A stretch of DNA of 64,000 nucleotides, from positions 1,426,001 through 1,490,000 of the forward strand of contig OZ253440.1 of NCBI GenBank assembly GCA_965261055.1, given 5' to 3'. Origin of the DNA: G965261055 sp965261055 [NCBI: Fibrobacteria bacterium]. Its GTDB lineage: Bacteria; Fibrobacterota; Fibrobacteria; UBA11236. The first letter of the stretch is position 1. Each line of letters opens with the position of its first letter. The position numbers and the translations under genes were made by a program. Shown piece after piece: positions 7,915 to 16,807 of the stretch. The notes beneath the pieces are model-generated. The model was given only the letters and a program-made list of their open reading frames with translations, did not search any database and had not been told where the DNA came from.

Positions 7915-10900
7915 TTATTTTCCAATGACTGTAGAATTGTATAAACCAAGAGTGATTCCCCATTTAATTTCTGTCGCATAAGTATTTAAACCAAAGATTT
8001 TTAGATGCTCCAAATTATAACGAGAACGATCTAACACAGACGCTAACTCAAAATAGAATCGGACTGGAAAATGGTAGTAAAAGAAAGAGCTGATTTCGAC
8101 TCCCCAACCTATAGATGATGGCCAATTTTTTGTGATTTCTGAGTAAATATTCCAAATTTCTTGATCAAAAACATTGCTTGTTTCTGTAAATGCATGAAAA
8201 AATATATCTTTAATGAACAAAGGATCTATTCCACTGTTGATATTTTTAAATAAAGGGAAGAAATAGTCTAGTGCTAATCTGAATGAATGAAGTCCTTGTT
8301 GAAATAGGTTTTCTGTATTACGGAGAAAAGGAAGTCCCCTCAAATTAAGTGAATTTTTAAAAAAAGAGTTTAAACTATCTATTGAATTATCGTTGGTAAT
8401 AGACCAAGATAACATGCTTTTGGTTTCGTTAGATATTTTTAAGACATGATTTGAAAACCAAGGAAGCTTAAAAGCAAAAGTGAAGATAGAATTCCATTTT
8501 TGTAAGCGAAAGTTTCGAAAGTTTTCTTTGAGTAAACCGTTATTATCAATTTTAAAATTATCTCTGAACGAGCTAGATCCTCTAATTAAATCAGCCCAAT
8601 GCCAAGAGTAGTGAGTATCAATAAAAAACCCTATAGGGATAAGAGGACTGATTTTGTTGTTAAGAGTGTTTAAACTCCAAATTAAAGAAGAATGTAAATT
8701 GTTAAAACTATTAAAACGGAAGGGGACTTTATAAAAGTTAAAATGTAATTCTTGATACCCAACATTAACTCCAATAAAATGTTTTTCTTCTTGCGAGAAA
8801 GGATTCTTTACCCCTAAAGGATAACGAGCTTCTAACTGAGTATAAAAAATGGATTGAGAATTATTTGAAACATTTTTTAATTCTGTTCCTTGTGTTCTAT
8901 CAGTAATCGTATCAAATGAATTAATATTCTGAAATAAAAGATTAAAATCAAATGTAACTGAGGTTGTTCTGTTTTGGTAATTAAAGAACAAATCATAATC
9001 TTGTTTAGGTGCTAAAACATTACCGCTCTCGTCAGCATAATCTTCTAAATTTGAATTGATTTCTAAGAAAAATCCTGAAGATAAAGAATGTTTGTTTAAA
9101 GGGTCATTTAAGAAAATACTAAGACCTGCTAAAAATTTAGAGTCTCCATCAGTTGCGGTTTTGTTTAAAGAAGAGCGTTCTTGAATTGAAAGTATTGGTT
9201 GGAAAATAGGTCGGCCAATTGATTGGATTGAGGAATAAGGTTTAGATTGGTTAAATGAAAAAAAGTCGTCTCCTAATATAGCTTGGGTTGATGTGTTTTT
9301 TTCAAAGTTGGTGAGGATTGTTTGTTTAAAAACTGTATTATCTTTTAATGGTTTTAATGAATCTAAAAGATAGAGAGAAAATCCATCTAAATCATATCCA
9401 ATGTACGCAATTTGTTGTGTTTCTTTTTTATAGGCGGGTTGAAATGCCCCTCCAATAACATTTGTCAAAGGTTTTATTCTGTTATTTTGATATAAATACA
9501 AATTGTAAATACCATTTTTATAATCAGAGCTAAAAATAAAATCATAATTATTCACCCATTCAGGATCTATAAAATTAGAACTGTCTTTAGATAAAACAAT
9601 TTTAATTTTTTTTGTTTTAAGATTTAAAAGAGCTATTTTTTGCCACCCCCCATTAAAGTATGAAAATAAAACAGATTTCCCATTTGGAGAATATTGGGGA
9701 GAATTTATTTTAAATCCGATTGGAGTTGAGTCTAAAGAAGTCGGAAATAAAAGCTCAATAGAATGAGTATCTAATAAACCTAAAGAATCAAATTTAGCTT
9801 GGTAGAGAGAAAAGCGTGTTTGATGTTCTCTAATGAAAATAAGGTGATTCTTTGTAGGATGAATATCTGGTTGTACAATGTTGGAGAAATTAGAAATAGA
9901 CTGATGTTGTTTTAATTTAAAGGATGAATCTATTTTAGCTTTTTTTAAAGTTAACTTTTTGTTTCTCGTTGGATAAATGAGTATGTTTGTGCTAAAATTT
10001 ATAGAAAACTTTTCTTTAACTTTAGAGTCAATGGATTTGATTTTAAAGTTGTCTTTATCTTTTAGGTTTACTTTGTGAAGTGATTTAGAGCTTTTATTTT
10101 GATAGTTAGAGATAAAGAAGACAGTGTTAGATGTAAGATCCCATTTTGGATGCATATTATAAAAATTTCTGTTAGTTACTTTTGAACCCTCAACTAGTTT
10201 TCCTATAGTTTTTTGAACTTTTTGATATTTTTTCTCTAGAGAGTTTTTCCAATCCACCCAAAGTAGGTGAGGGCTTTTTCCTGTTTTAGACTTGAGTATG
10301 GAAGATAAGGTAAAGAAGGTGAATGCTTGACGATTTTTCCACAAATTTTTAATAAAATCATCTCCGTATGTTGAAGATAGATACAATACAAAAGAAAATC
10401 CTTGTGTGTACGGACCTAATTCATAATTAATAGCTTTGCCTGTGAAAACTCCCATGTGTTGATAACTCAATAAAGAATCATGAAGGGTTGCGACTCTAAG
10501 TAGCATATCTCTATGTGTATCCCAAGAGTCATAACCTAGACGAGATGATTCATATTGAGCGACACCTTCGTTAAACCAATTGGGTTGTAATCCTAAGGGC
10601 AGTAAAAGTTGAAATTGAAATAGGTTTCTTTCGTTGAAGTAATCTTGATAAACAAGATTTAAACCTAGTATAGAAGGAGATATAACTTTGGCTTTACGGA
10701 TTGAAAGTACATGTGATAATTCATGAGTGAGAACATCTTCGATCCATTGATGCTCTCCTCTTAAAGGGTTTTCCCATTTAGAAATCCAAATAGCAACTCT
10801 GTTTTGATAAGGGTTCGCAAACCCATTTGAGAAAAGGTCTTCGTAAAGAAGAAGTTGAATTTTTTGTTTATTGTATGCAGGATAGCGTATGAGTAATTTT

Positions 10901-11070
10901 TTCATAATTTCATTGCTAATTTCAGAAACATATTCTGCAATAAGATGATTTTTTTGATTGTAATATATCTCAAAAAAATTGGTTGTTTTTTGCATCCATT
11001 TTTCATCTTTAGCCCAACATTGTGGTGCAATTAGATTTAGATATAGGAGAACCAAAAGAAAACGATACAT
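7915..11070 (-). CDS. Secreted HExxH metallopeptidase / PD40 propeller / beta-barrel protein
   Basis: A 1051-residue protein with a signal peptide (residues 1-20, ending CWA). Residues about 25-280 form a gluzincin-like peptidase domain: HELSH at 116-120 and a third-ligand segment WFNEGVAQYES with Glu near 168. Residues about 300-580 contain PD40/TolB-type blades such as PQYSPNGKSVLFSYF and IDPEWVNNYDFIFSSDYKNG. From about 620 to the end the sequence alternates short amphipathic strands and aromatic residues like an outer-membrane beta-barrel, though the last residue is Lys rather than Phe. The zinc ligands are intact, so peptidase activity is plausible. The substrate is unknown. It is divergent from the yceD operon and separate from rpsD downstream. 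The peptidase call is fairly firm; the barrel and its surface location are inferences. Confidence 0.7.
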   Translation of the reverse strand: MYRFLLVLLYLNLIAPQCWAKDEKWMQKTTNFFEIYYNQKNHLIAEYVSEISNEIMKKLLIRYPAYNKQKIQLLLYEDLFSNGFANPYQNRVAIWISKWENPLRGEHQWIEDVLTHELSHVLSIRKAKVISPSILGLNLVYQDYFNERNLFQFQLLLPLGLQPNWFNEGVAQYESSRLGYDSWDTHRDMLLRVATLHDSLLSYQHMGVFTGKAINYELGPYTQGFSFVLYLSSTYGDDFIKNLWKNRQAFTFFTLSSILKSKTGKSPHLLWVDWKNSLEKKYQKVQKTIGKLVEGSKVTNRNFYNMHPKWDLTSNTVFFISNYQNKSSKSLHKVNLKDKDNFKIKSIDSKVKEKFSINFSTNILIYPTRNKKLTLKKAKIDSSFKLKQHQSISNFSNIVQPDIHPTKNHLIFIREHQTRFSLYQAKFDSLGLLDTHSIELLFPTSLDSTPIGFKINSPQYSPNGKSVLFSYFNGGWQKIALLNLKTKKIKIVLSKDSSNFIDPEWVNNYDFIFSSDYKNGIYNLYLYQNNRIKPLTNVIGGAFQPAYKKETQQIAYIGYDLDGFSLYLLDSLKPLKDNTVFKQTILTNFEKNTSTQAILGDDFFSFNQSKPYSSIQSIGRPIFQPILSIQERSSLNKTATDGDSKFLAGLSIFLNDPLNKHSLSSGFFLEINSNLEDYADESGNVLAPKQDYDLFFNYQNRTTSVTFDFNLLFQNINSFDTITDRTQGTELKNVSNNSQSIFYTQLEARYPLGVKNPFSQEEKHFIGVNVGYQELHFNFYKVPFRFNSFNNLHSSLIWSLNTLNNKISPLIPIGFFIDTHYSWHWADLIRGSSSFRDNFKIDNNGLLKENFRNFRLQKWNSIFTFAFKLPWFSNHVLKISNETKSMLSWSITNDNSIDSLNSFFKNSLNLRGLPFLRNTENLFQQGLHSFRLALDYFFPLFKNINSGIDPLFIKDIFFHAFTETSNVFDQEIWNIYSEITKNWPSSIGWGVEISSFFYYHFPVRFYFELASVLDRSRYNLEHLKIFGLNTYATEIKWGITLGLYNSTVIGK

Positions 11071-11104
11071 ATGAAAAAAATAATTTTAGAAATATAAAAT
11101 CTAA

Positions 11105-11212
11105 ATGGAATTAAGTTTTTTTAAAATCGTTATTTCTGTATTTTTGTTGCTGAGTGGTTTTAAATGGATTAAACAAGAAGGATCTTTAAATAATTTTAGT
11201 TTGTGTTCTTAA
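11105..11212 (+). CDS. Possible 35-residue membrane peptide
   Basis: A short open frame, MELSFFKIVISVFLLLSGFK followed by a polar tail, directly upstream of and co-directional with the yceD-like gene (16 nt gap). It has one hydrophobic stretch at residues 5-19. There is no clear ribosome-binding site before the ATG and no family is recognised. It may be only leader sequence of the operon. Confidence 0.25.
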   Translation: MELSFFKIVISVFLLLSGFKWIKQEGSLNNFSLCS

Positions 11213-11228
11213 AAACTATATTTAGTTT

Positions 11229-11753
11229 ATGGATATAGATTTAAATAGTTTAGAGCAAAATACAACCTATTCTCAAATTTTTTTATTTGAAGAAGACTCA
11301 GAACTTAAGGAATTAAACTGCAGAGGTGAAATTGCATTTGAATTTAGTGTGATTTTTGCAGGCGAACAGAAACTCATTGAAGGGCTTTTGCAGGGGTTGA
11401 TAAAATCAGCTTGTCGTTATTGTAGTGAAGATTTACAATTAAAATACAGTTTGCCGATTAAGATATTACTTGAATTTAAGGATAAAAAGGGTGTTTTTTG
11501 GGATGATGAAGCCGATGAAATCGATAATTATTGTATTTCTGTTGGTTTTAATGAGCCAAAACTCTCAATAATTTCTATAATTCGCGAACAAATTCTTCTT
11601 AATTTGAATCCTGATATGTCCTCAGAGTATACTCAGGGGAGTGTTTGCTCTAGTTGTAAAGACCAAAAGTCTAATAACTTTTTAGAACATAATACTCAAT
11701 CACTTCGGAGCGAGTTAGAGAGAATAAAACTTAAATTACAGCGAGAACAGTAA
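11229..11753 (+). CDS. yceD: YceD/DUF177 family protein
   Basis: The 174-residue protein has the features of the DUF177/YceD family, whose members affect 23S rRNA processing and sit beside rpmF in most bacteria. Visible are a C-x-x-C pair in the middle (ACRYCSED, near residue 62), a stretch of acidic residues (DDEADEID) and a second pair near the C-terminus (GSVCSSCKD). In the family such cysteines lie at equivalent places. It begins a run yceD-rpmF-fabH-fabD-fabG with gaps of 7 to 31 nt. The molecular role is not settled; the family assignment depends strongly on position before rpmF. Confidence 0.8.
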   Translation: MDIDLNSLEQNTTYSQIFLFEEDSELKELNCRGEIAFEFSVIFAGEQKLIEGLLQGLIKSACRYCSEDLQLKYSLPIKILLEFKDKKGVFWDDEADEIDNYCISVGFNEPKLSIISIIREQILLNLNPDMSSEYTQGSVCSSCKDQKSNNFLEHNTQSLRSELERIKLKLQREQ

Positions 11754-11772
11754 TAATAAACAGGTTATAATT

Positions 11773-11952
11773 ATGGCAGTACCAAAAAGGAAGACCTCCA
11801 CAACAAGAAGAGATAAAAGAAGAACACATTGGAAGTTAGCAACTCCTACTTTAGCAACATGCTCCCACTGTGGGCATTTTGTTGTACCACACTTAGTTTG
11901 TGGAAATTGTGGTTTTTACGGTGGTAAAGAAGTTTTAGAACCAGAGGAGTAA
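11773..11952 (+). CDS. rpmF: Large ribosomal subunit protein L32 (bL32)
   Basis: A 59-residue protein that is unmistakably L32: it starts MAVPKRKTSTTRRDKRRTHW and ends with a zinc ribbon made of C-S-H-C and C-G-N-C (Cys 30, 33, 43, 46). It is therefore the zinc-binding form, not the cysteine-free form that some bacteria make under zinc shortage. It lies 19 nt after yceD, and fabH begins 7 nt after its stop, with the ribosome-binding site of fabH (AGGAG at 11945-11949) inside its last codons. Confidence 0.98.
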   Translation: MAVPKRKTSTTRRDKRRTHWKLATPTLATCSHCGHFVVPHLVCGNCGFYGGKEVLEPEE

Positions 11953-11959
11953 GTCTGTT

Positions 11960-12901
11960 TTGTCTACAATTATTTCTGGTATAGGCGTTTACTATCCTCA
12001 GGAGATTTTAACCAATGCTAAATTGGAGACGATGGTTGATACTTCTGATGAATGGATTTCTACCCGTACAGGAATTAAAGAAAGGCGTATTTTAGCTAAA
12101 GATTCTCTTTTACAGCCTTCTGACTTGGGAGTTGAAGCCGCTAAAATTGTTTTTGATAAAACAAATTTTTCTCCCGAAAATTTAGACGGAATTATCTGTA
12201 CAGGTATAGTTGCAGATAAATCTTTTCCTGCGACAGCCTGTTTTATTCAGCAAAAAATAAAAGCAAAAGGTTTTGCTTTTGATGTTATTGCTGCTTGTGC
12301 AGGTTTTGTTTATGCTTTAAATTTAGCTCATAGTATGATTAACAGTGGGCAGTGTAAAAATATTTTAATTGTTGCAACTGAGATGCTTTCTAAAGTGGTT
12401 GATTGGAGTGACAGAAATACTTGCATCTTATTTGGAGATGCTGCGGGAGCCGCTCTCGTAAGTCATTCAGATGATCATAATCGAGGTTTAATTGCTTCAA
12501 AATTAGAATCGAAAGGTTCTGAAGCTAATATTTTGCGTTTAAATTCTCCAAATTCTTATCTTCAAATGGAAGGACCTAAGGTTTTTAAAAGAGCTGTTTC
12601 TTCTTTGTCTGAAATTGTTTGTAATATTTGTTCTGAACACAATTTAAAAATAGATCAATTACATTTGGTGTTATTCCATCAAGCTAACATACGAATTTTG
12701 GAAGCTGTTCAAGCAAAATTGGGTTTGGAAAATTCTCAACTTTTGGTGAATATTCAAAGATTTGGTAACACTTCTTCGGCATCAATCCCATTACTTTTAC
12801 AAGATGCAGAAGATCAAAATTTATTAATACCAGGAAAACTAATGGTTTTATCTGCTATAGGTGGTGGAATGAGTTGGGGTTGTAATTTGTTGCGTTGGTA
12901 A
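11960..12901 (+). CDS. fabH: 3-oxoacyl-ACP synthase III (KAS III)
   Basis: Condenses acetyl-CoA with malonyl-ACP to start type II fatty acid synthesis. The 313-residue product carries the catalytic Cys113 in AACAGFVYAL, His240 in LFHQANIRI and Asn270 in RFGNTSSASIP. It starts with TTG at 11960; no nearer ATG would retain the family's N-terminal STIISGIGVYYP segment, and AGGAG lies about 10 nt upstream. The usual plsX gene between rpmF and fabH is missing here. Followed by fabD after 31 nt. Confidence 0.96.
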   Translation: MSTIISGIGVYYPQEILTNAKLETMVDTSDEWISTRTGIKERRILAKDSLLQPSDLGVEAAKIVFDKTNFSPENLDGIICTGIVADKSFPATACFIQQKIKAKGFAFDVIAACAGFVYALNLAHSMINSGQCKNILIVATEMLSKVVDWSDRNTCILFGDAAGAALVSHSDDHNRGLIASKLESKGSEANILRLNSPNSYLQMEGPKVFKRAVSSLSEIVCNICSEHNLKIDQLHLVLFHQANIRILEAVQAKLGLENSQLLVNIQRFGNTSSASIPLLLQDAEDQNLLIPGKLMVLSAIGGGMSWGCNLLRW

Positions 12902-12932
12902 CTGATTATAATGATTTAAAATAAGAGTAGAT

Positions 12933-13856
12933 ATGAAAAAGATTTTTTTATTTCCAGGTCAAGGTTCACAGTATATAGGAATGGGTCAGAAAATGTTGGA
13001 TTATATTCCAGCTAAAAATCTGTTAAATAGAGCAAATGAAATTGTTGATATTGATTTAGAAAAATTAATGTTTGAGGGATCTGAGTCAGATTTGCGAAAA
13101 ACAGAAAATACTCAGCCAGCTTTGTTTGTGGCTTCTATGATGGCATTTGAATATCTGAAAGAAAAGAATTGTTCTTTTGATTTTGTTGCAGGTCATTCAT
13201 TAGGAGAGTATTCAGCGTTGTGTGCAGCTAGTTTTTTTTCTTTTGAAGATGCACTTGAATTAGTTAAGCTCAGAGGAGAATTGATGTCTAAAGCTGGAGA
13301 AGTTTCTCCCGGTACAATGTCAGCTATTTTAGGTTTAGCAGTTGATAAAGTTGAACAAATTGTAAATCAAGCTAAGGATAATGGAGACATTGTTGTTGCC
13401 AATTATAATACACCTTCTCAAATTGTTATTTCAGGTGAAACTAAAGCGATTGAGGTCGCTCAAGAATTAGCTATAGATGCGGGGGCAAAACGGGTTGTAC
13501 CTTTGCCAGTCAGTGGTCCTTTTCATTCTCCACTGATGAGTAAAGCATCAAAACCGTTGGAAGAAGCTTTAAATAATACTCGTATTTTTGATATTAAAAC
13601 TCCTGTTATTTGTAATGTTGATGGTTTGTTAGAGCAAGATGCGTTCAAAATTCGCGAAAAACTTTTAAAGCAAATGGTTTCGCCTGTGCGTTGGGTTGCA
13701 TCTGTTGAAGAAATGATCAAACTTGGAGTCACTCAAGGTTATGAAATTGGATCTGGAAAAGTCTTAAGAGGATTAATACGCTGTATATCTAGAGAAATAA
13801 ATGTAGATGTAATTGAATCTGTATTAGAGTGTGAGCAATTATTGGGAGAAATGTAG
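12933..13856 (+). CDS. fabD: Malonyl-CoA:ACP transacylase
   Basis: Transfers the malonyl group from CoA to acyl carrier protein, supplying the extender unit for fatty acid synthesis. The 307-residue length is standard. The N-terminal GQGSQYIGMG, the nucleophile elbow GHSLGEYSA (Ser89) and the catalytic His198 in SGPFHSPLM are all present. It lies between fabH and fabG in one operon; the fabG ATG follows its stop by one nucleotide. Confidence 0.97.
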   Translation: MKKIFLFPGQGSQYIGMGQKMLDYIPAKNLLNRANEIVDIDLEKLMFEGSESDLRKTENTQPALFVASMMAFEYLKEKNCSFDFVAGHSLGEYSALCAASFFSFEDALELVKLRGELMSKAGEVSPGTMSAILGLAVDKVEQIVNQAKDNGDIVVANYNTPSQIVISGETKAIEVAQELAIDAGAKRVVPLPVSGPFHSPLMSKASKPLEEALNNTRIFDIKTPVICNVDGLLEQDAFKIREKLLKQMVSPVRWVASVEEMIKLGVTQGYEIGSGKVLRGLIRCISREINVDVIESVLECEQLLGEM

Positions 13857-13857
13857 T

Positions 13858-14604
13858 ATGAGTTTATTTAAAAATCAAACAGCCCTTATTACTGGAGCGA
13901 GTCGAGGTATTGGTTTAGAAATTGCTAAAGAGTTTGCTTCCCAAAAAGTAAATTTACAGTTGGTTTCAACCAACTTAGATCAAATTCAACAAGTAGCAGA
14001 TTCTATTTCAAAAGAATATGGAGTTAAAGCAACGGGTTGGGCTTGTAATGCTGGTTTGGCTAAATCTGTTGCAGAAACGGTAAAATTAATGTTGCAACAG
14101 CACCCAGAAATCCATATTTTAGTGAATAACGTAGGTATTACTCGTGATGGGCTATTAATGAGAATGAAAGATCAAGACTTTGAAGATGTTCTTCAAGTGA
14201 ATCTTTCTTCTGTTTTTTATTTTTCCAAAGCAGTTATTCGTCCTATGTTAAAGCAAAAATATGGGCGTATTATTAATATGTCTTCTGTGATAGGTGTTAA
14301 AGGTCAAGCTGGACAAGCTAATTATGCAGCATCTAAAGCCGGTATTATAGGTTTCACAAAAAGTTTTGCTCGTGAATTTGCTAAAAAAGGAATTACTTGT
14401 AATGCGATAGCTCCAGGCTTTATTCGTTCAGATATGACGGATCAAATTAGTGAAGAATACAAACAGAAAATTTTATCCGAAATTCCTTCTGCATCTTTTG
14501 GAGAAGTTCGAGACATTGCTTACCTAACTTCTTTTTTAGCTAGTTCTAGAGCGGGTTATATTACAGGCCAAACAATAGGAATTGATGGTGGCTTAGGAAT
14601 GTAA
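13858..14604 (+). CDS. fabG: 3-oxoacyl-ACP reductase
   Basis: NADPH-dependent short-chain reductase that reduces 3-oxoacyl-ACP in fatty acid elongation. The 248-residue protein starts MSLFKNQTALITGASRGIG, with the cofactor motif TGASRGIG, NNVGITRDGLLMRM and the catalytic YAASK (Tyr and Lys near 150). The ATG at 13858 is preferred over an in-frame one at 13831 because the latter lies inside fabD, while GGAGAA at 13844-13849 precedes the former. It is the last gene of the operon; acpP and fabF, often next, are absent, and a hairpin with a T-tract follows. Confidence 0.96.
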   Translation: MSLFKNQTALITGASRGIGLEIAKEFASQKVNLQLVSTNLDQIQQVADSISKEYGVKATGWACNAGLAKSVAETVKLMLQQHPEIHILVNNVGITRDGLLMRMKDQDFEDVLQVNLSSVFYFSKAVIRPMLKQKYGRIINMSSVIGVKGQAGQANYAASKAGIIGFTKSFAREFAKKGITCNAIAPGFIRSDMTDQISEEYKQKILSEIPSASFGEVRDIAYLTSFLASSRAGYITGQTIGIDGGLGM

Positions 14605-14626
14605 ATCAAATACATGAGAATATGTT

Positions 14627-15679
14627 TTAGATTAGGCAATATTGATTGCCTAGTTTTCTTTTTATGATTCCTAAAGACTCCATTTCAGAAAGGTTTAGAA
14701 ATAAATCTTGAGGAGAATGCATTTCATTATTGGAGATATATTCTATTGACTTTCCTTGTTGAAGGTAGGTTAAAATTTCTTTTTGCAAAGAATTGAGAGA
14801 ATCTAAAAATAAGGGAAGATTTTGTTTTGAAGGCGAAGGTTTCTGAATTTTTTTGGGAACCGCTTGTTCGGGATGTGTTAATAGAGTTGCAATTCCATTT
14901 TGAATTAGAGAATCTGTTCCTCTTGACAGTGGATTTAAAAGATTGCTAGAAACTGCAAAAATAGGTCGATTTTCTTTTTGAGCATATTTGGCCGTAATTA
15001 AAGCTCCACTTTTTTCTTGAGCTTCCATGATAATTGTTGCTTCAGACATTCCAGCAATAATACGGTTCCGTTGAGGAAAAGAGAAGGAACTGGCTCGCGT
15101 CCCAAGAGGGTATTCTGAAATTAAAGTTTGTTCTTCCCACATTTTTTGATGCAATAGGCTAGAGTTTTTTAAAAAACAATCTAGGGAAGAGCCTAAAACT
15201 CCTATACTATTCATAAGTTGGTGGCAATATTGATCAATACCTAAAGCCATGCCTGAGATAGCATGTATATTTTCTTTTTTCCAAAAATCGCAAAAATATT
15301 GTGTAACCTTGAGACCGTAGTGTGAGGGTTTACGAGTTCCTATTATGCTAATACAAGATGAATGTAACGATCCTCTGATAAATAAATAAGAAGGAGGACT
15401 TTGTGTTTTTTTAAGTAAAGAGGGATAATCGGAACTGTAGAAGGATAAAATTTGAATGTTGTTTTCTTGACAATAATTTAGATTATCTTCTGTTTTTTTA
15501 AGGTTTGGTCCTTTAAGAATATTTTTGATAGTGAGTGGACTTGCTTGAGGAACAATGGACTTTAAATCCTCAAATGTAGAACCATAAATATGATCTGCAG
15601 AGGAAAAATGTTTTGTAAGTTTGTGCCAAGTTCCAGAACTTGTTTCTAAAGAAAGTGAAAATTTTAATAGATCTTTCAT
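14627..15679 (-). CDS. dprA: DNA processing protein DprA/Smf
   Basis: Loads RecA on incoming single-stranded DNA during natural transformation. The 350-residue protein has the Rossmann-like core: ISIIGTRKPSHYG, SGMALGIDQYCHQ, GVLGSSLD, EYPLGTRASSFSFPQRNRII and SGALITAKYAQKENRPIFAV. The C-terminal 70 residues look like a winged-helix domain. With the comEA-like gene and pilM/pilN-like genes nearby it suggests DNA uptake ability, although DprA is also found in non-competent bacteria. Its 3' end is convergent with fabG and contains that operon's terminator hairpin. Confidence 0.93.
   Translation of the reverse strand: MKDLLKFSLSLETSSGTWHKLTKHFSSADHIYGSTFEDLKSIVPQASPLTIKNILKGPNLKKTEDNLNYCQENNIQILSFYSSDYPSLLKKTQSPPSYLFIRGSLHSSCISIIGTRKPSHYGLKVTQYFCDFWKKENIHAISGMALGIDQYCHQLMNSIGVLGSSLDCFLKNSSLLHQKMWEEQTLISEYPLGTRASSFSFPQRNRIIAGMSEATIIMEAQEKSGALITAKYAQKENRPIFAVSSNLLNPLSRGTDSLIQNGIATLLTHPEQAVPKKIQKPSPSKQNLPLFLDSLNSLQKEILTYLQQGKSIEYISNNEMHSPQDLFLNLSEMESLGIIKRKLGNQYCLI
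14633..14663 (+). terminator. Rho-independent terminator of the fab operon, inside the dprA 3' end
   Basis: An 8-bp perfect stem (taggcaat at 14633-14640 and attgccta at 14645-14652) with a 4-nt loop, followed by gttttcttttt. It lies 29 nt after the fabG stop on the plus strand and at the same time encodes the last codons of dprA on the minus strand. Confidence 0.7.
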
Positions 15680-15766
15680 TTCTAAAATATACTAAACATT
15701 TGTTCACTATTCAAAAGTTATATCAAAAGTTATAATTTCTTTAGAAGAATTACTATATTTCGGTTT

Positions 15767-16057
15767 ATGAATATTACGACGGAAGAAATTCAACGGTTAG
15801 CAAAACTTTCTAGATTAGCTTTAGGTTCAGAAGAAATTGAAAAATTAAAGCCTTCTATGGAAAAAATAATAGGTTATATTAAAAACATAAAAGAAGTTGA
15901 CTTGTCCAATGTTGAACCGACAACTCGGATGAGCTTTTCTTCTCAAGATTTGCGTCCTGACATTGTATCTGAGGAATCTTTCTCTCCTGAAGCAATTTTT
16001 AGAAATGCTCCCAAGGTTGTTGATTCTCATTTTTCTATCCCTAAAACCTTTTCGTAA
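15767..16057 (+). CDS. gatC: Asp-tRNA(Asn)/Glu-tRNA(Gln) amidotransferase subunit C
   Basis: Small subunit that stabilises the GatCAB amidotransferase, which converts mischarged Glu-tRNA(Gln) and/or Asp-tRNA(Asn). The 96-residue protein shows the family pattern: ITTEEIQRLAKLSRLAL at the start, then VDLSNVEPTTRM in the middle and LRPDIV after it. gatA and gatB are not adjacent, so the complex is encoded at separate loci. kdsB follows after 4 nt, with pyrG and more genes in the same direction. Confidence 0.92.
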   Translation: MNITTEEIQRLAKLSRLALGSEEIEKLKPSMEKIIGYIKNIKEVDLSNVEPTTRMSFSSQDLRPDIVSEESFSPEAIFRNAPKVVDSHFSIPKTFS

Positions 16058-16061
16058 CTAA

Positions 16062-16769
16062 ATGGTTCAGCATCTGCCTATTGCTTGTGTTGTTCCTGCT
16101 CGTTTAAATTCTTCTAGGTTATCTCGTAAGTTATTATTAGACTTACATGGACATCCAGTCATTTATCATACTCTACAAAAAGCATTAGAATGCGATATTT
16201 TTAGTCAAGTCTATTGTGTGATTGATTCTATAGAAATTAAACAAGTTTTAGAAGGGTTGTCGTGTCAAGTTATTTTGTCTCCAGAGGCTTGTAACGGAAC
16301 AGAGAGAATCGCAAAGTGTTTGTCTCAAATTAATGAGCCTTTGATTTTAAATTTACAAGGGGATGAGCCAGTGATGAAGCCTAGTATATTAAAATCTTTT
16401 GCCAAAAATATTCTCACAGATCCTACTAAGTGCTGGGTTTCAGGACACTCTTGTTCAGATACACAAGATTTAGAAAATCCTTCAAGAGTTAAAATTTTAT
16501 TAAAAAATCAAAAAATAGTGGATTTTGTTCGAAAAATCCCTGTAGGGTGGAACGAGAGTATTATGATACAAACTGGTTTATATGGTTATTCTCAAGAATT
16601 GTTAAAAGAATACTTGGGTTTAAGTGTTTCTGTAAGAGAAATTGTAGAATCACATGAAATCCTGCGTTGGAATACATTTTTTAATTTTAGATTAAGTATA
16701 TTAAGCGAAAAAAGTCTTTCGTTAGACACAAAGGAAGATTGGTATAAAATACAGAATTTTCTATATTAA
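16062..16769 (+). CDS. kdsB: 3-deoxy-manno-octulosonate (KDO) cytidylyltransferase
   Basis: Activates KDO as CMP-KDO for addition to lipid A, so it marks an LPS-bearing cell. The 235-residue protein carries the nucleotide-binding start VVPARLNSSRLSRKLL (equivalent to PARxxSxRxPxK) and LNLQGDEPVM with the metal-binding Asp. The C-terminal part includes QTGLYGYSQELL. It lies between gatC (4 nt) and pyrG. The enzyme uses CTP, which the next gene product makes. Confidence 0.94.
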   Translation: MVQHLPIACVVPARLNSSRLSRKLLLDLHGHPVIYHTLQKALECDIFSQVYCVIDSIEIKQVLEGLSCQVILSPEACNGTERIAKCLSQINEPLILNLQGDEPVMKPSILKSFAKNILTDPTKCWVSGHSCSDTQDLENPSRVKILLKNQKIVDFVRKIPVGWNESIMIQTGLYGYSQELLKEYLGLSVSVREIVESHEILRWNTFFNFRLSILSEKSLSLDTKEDWYKIQNFLY

Positions 16770-16807
16770 GCTGAATAATTTAAGTGAATTTGAAATCAGG
16801 TTGTTTT

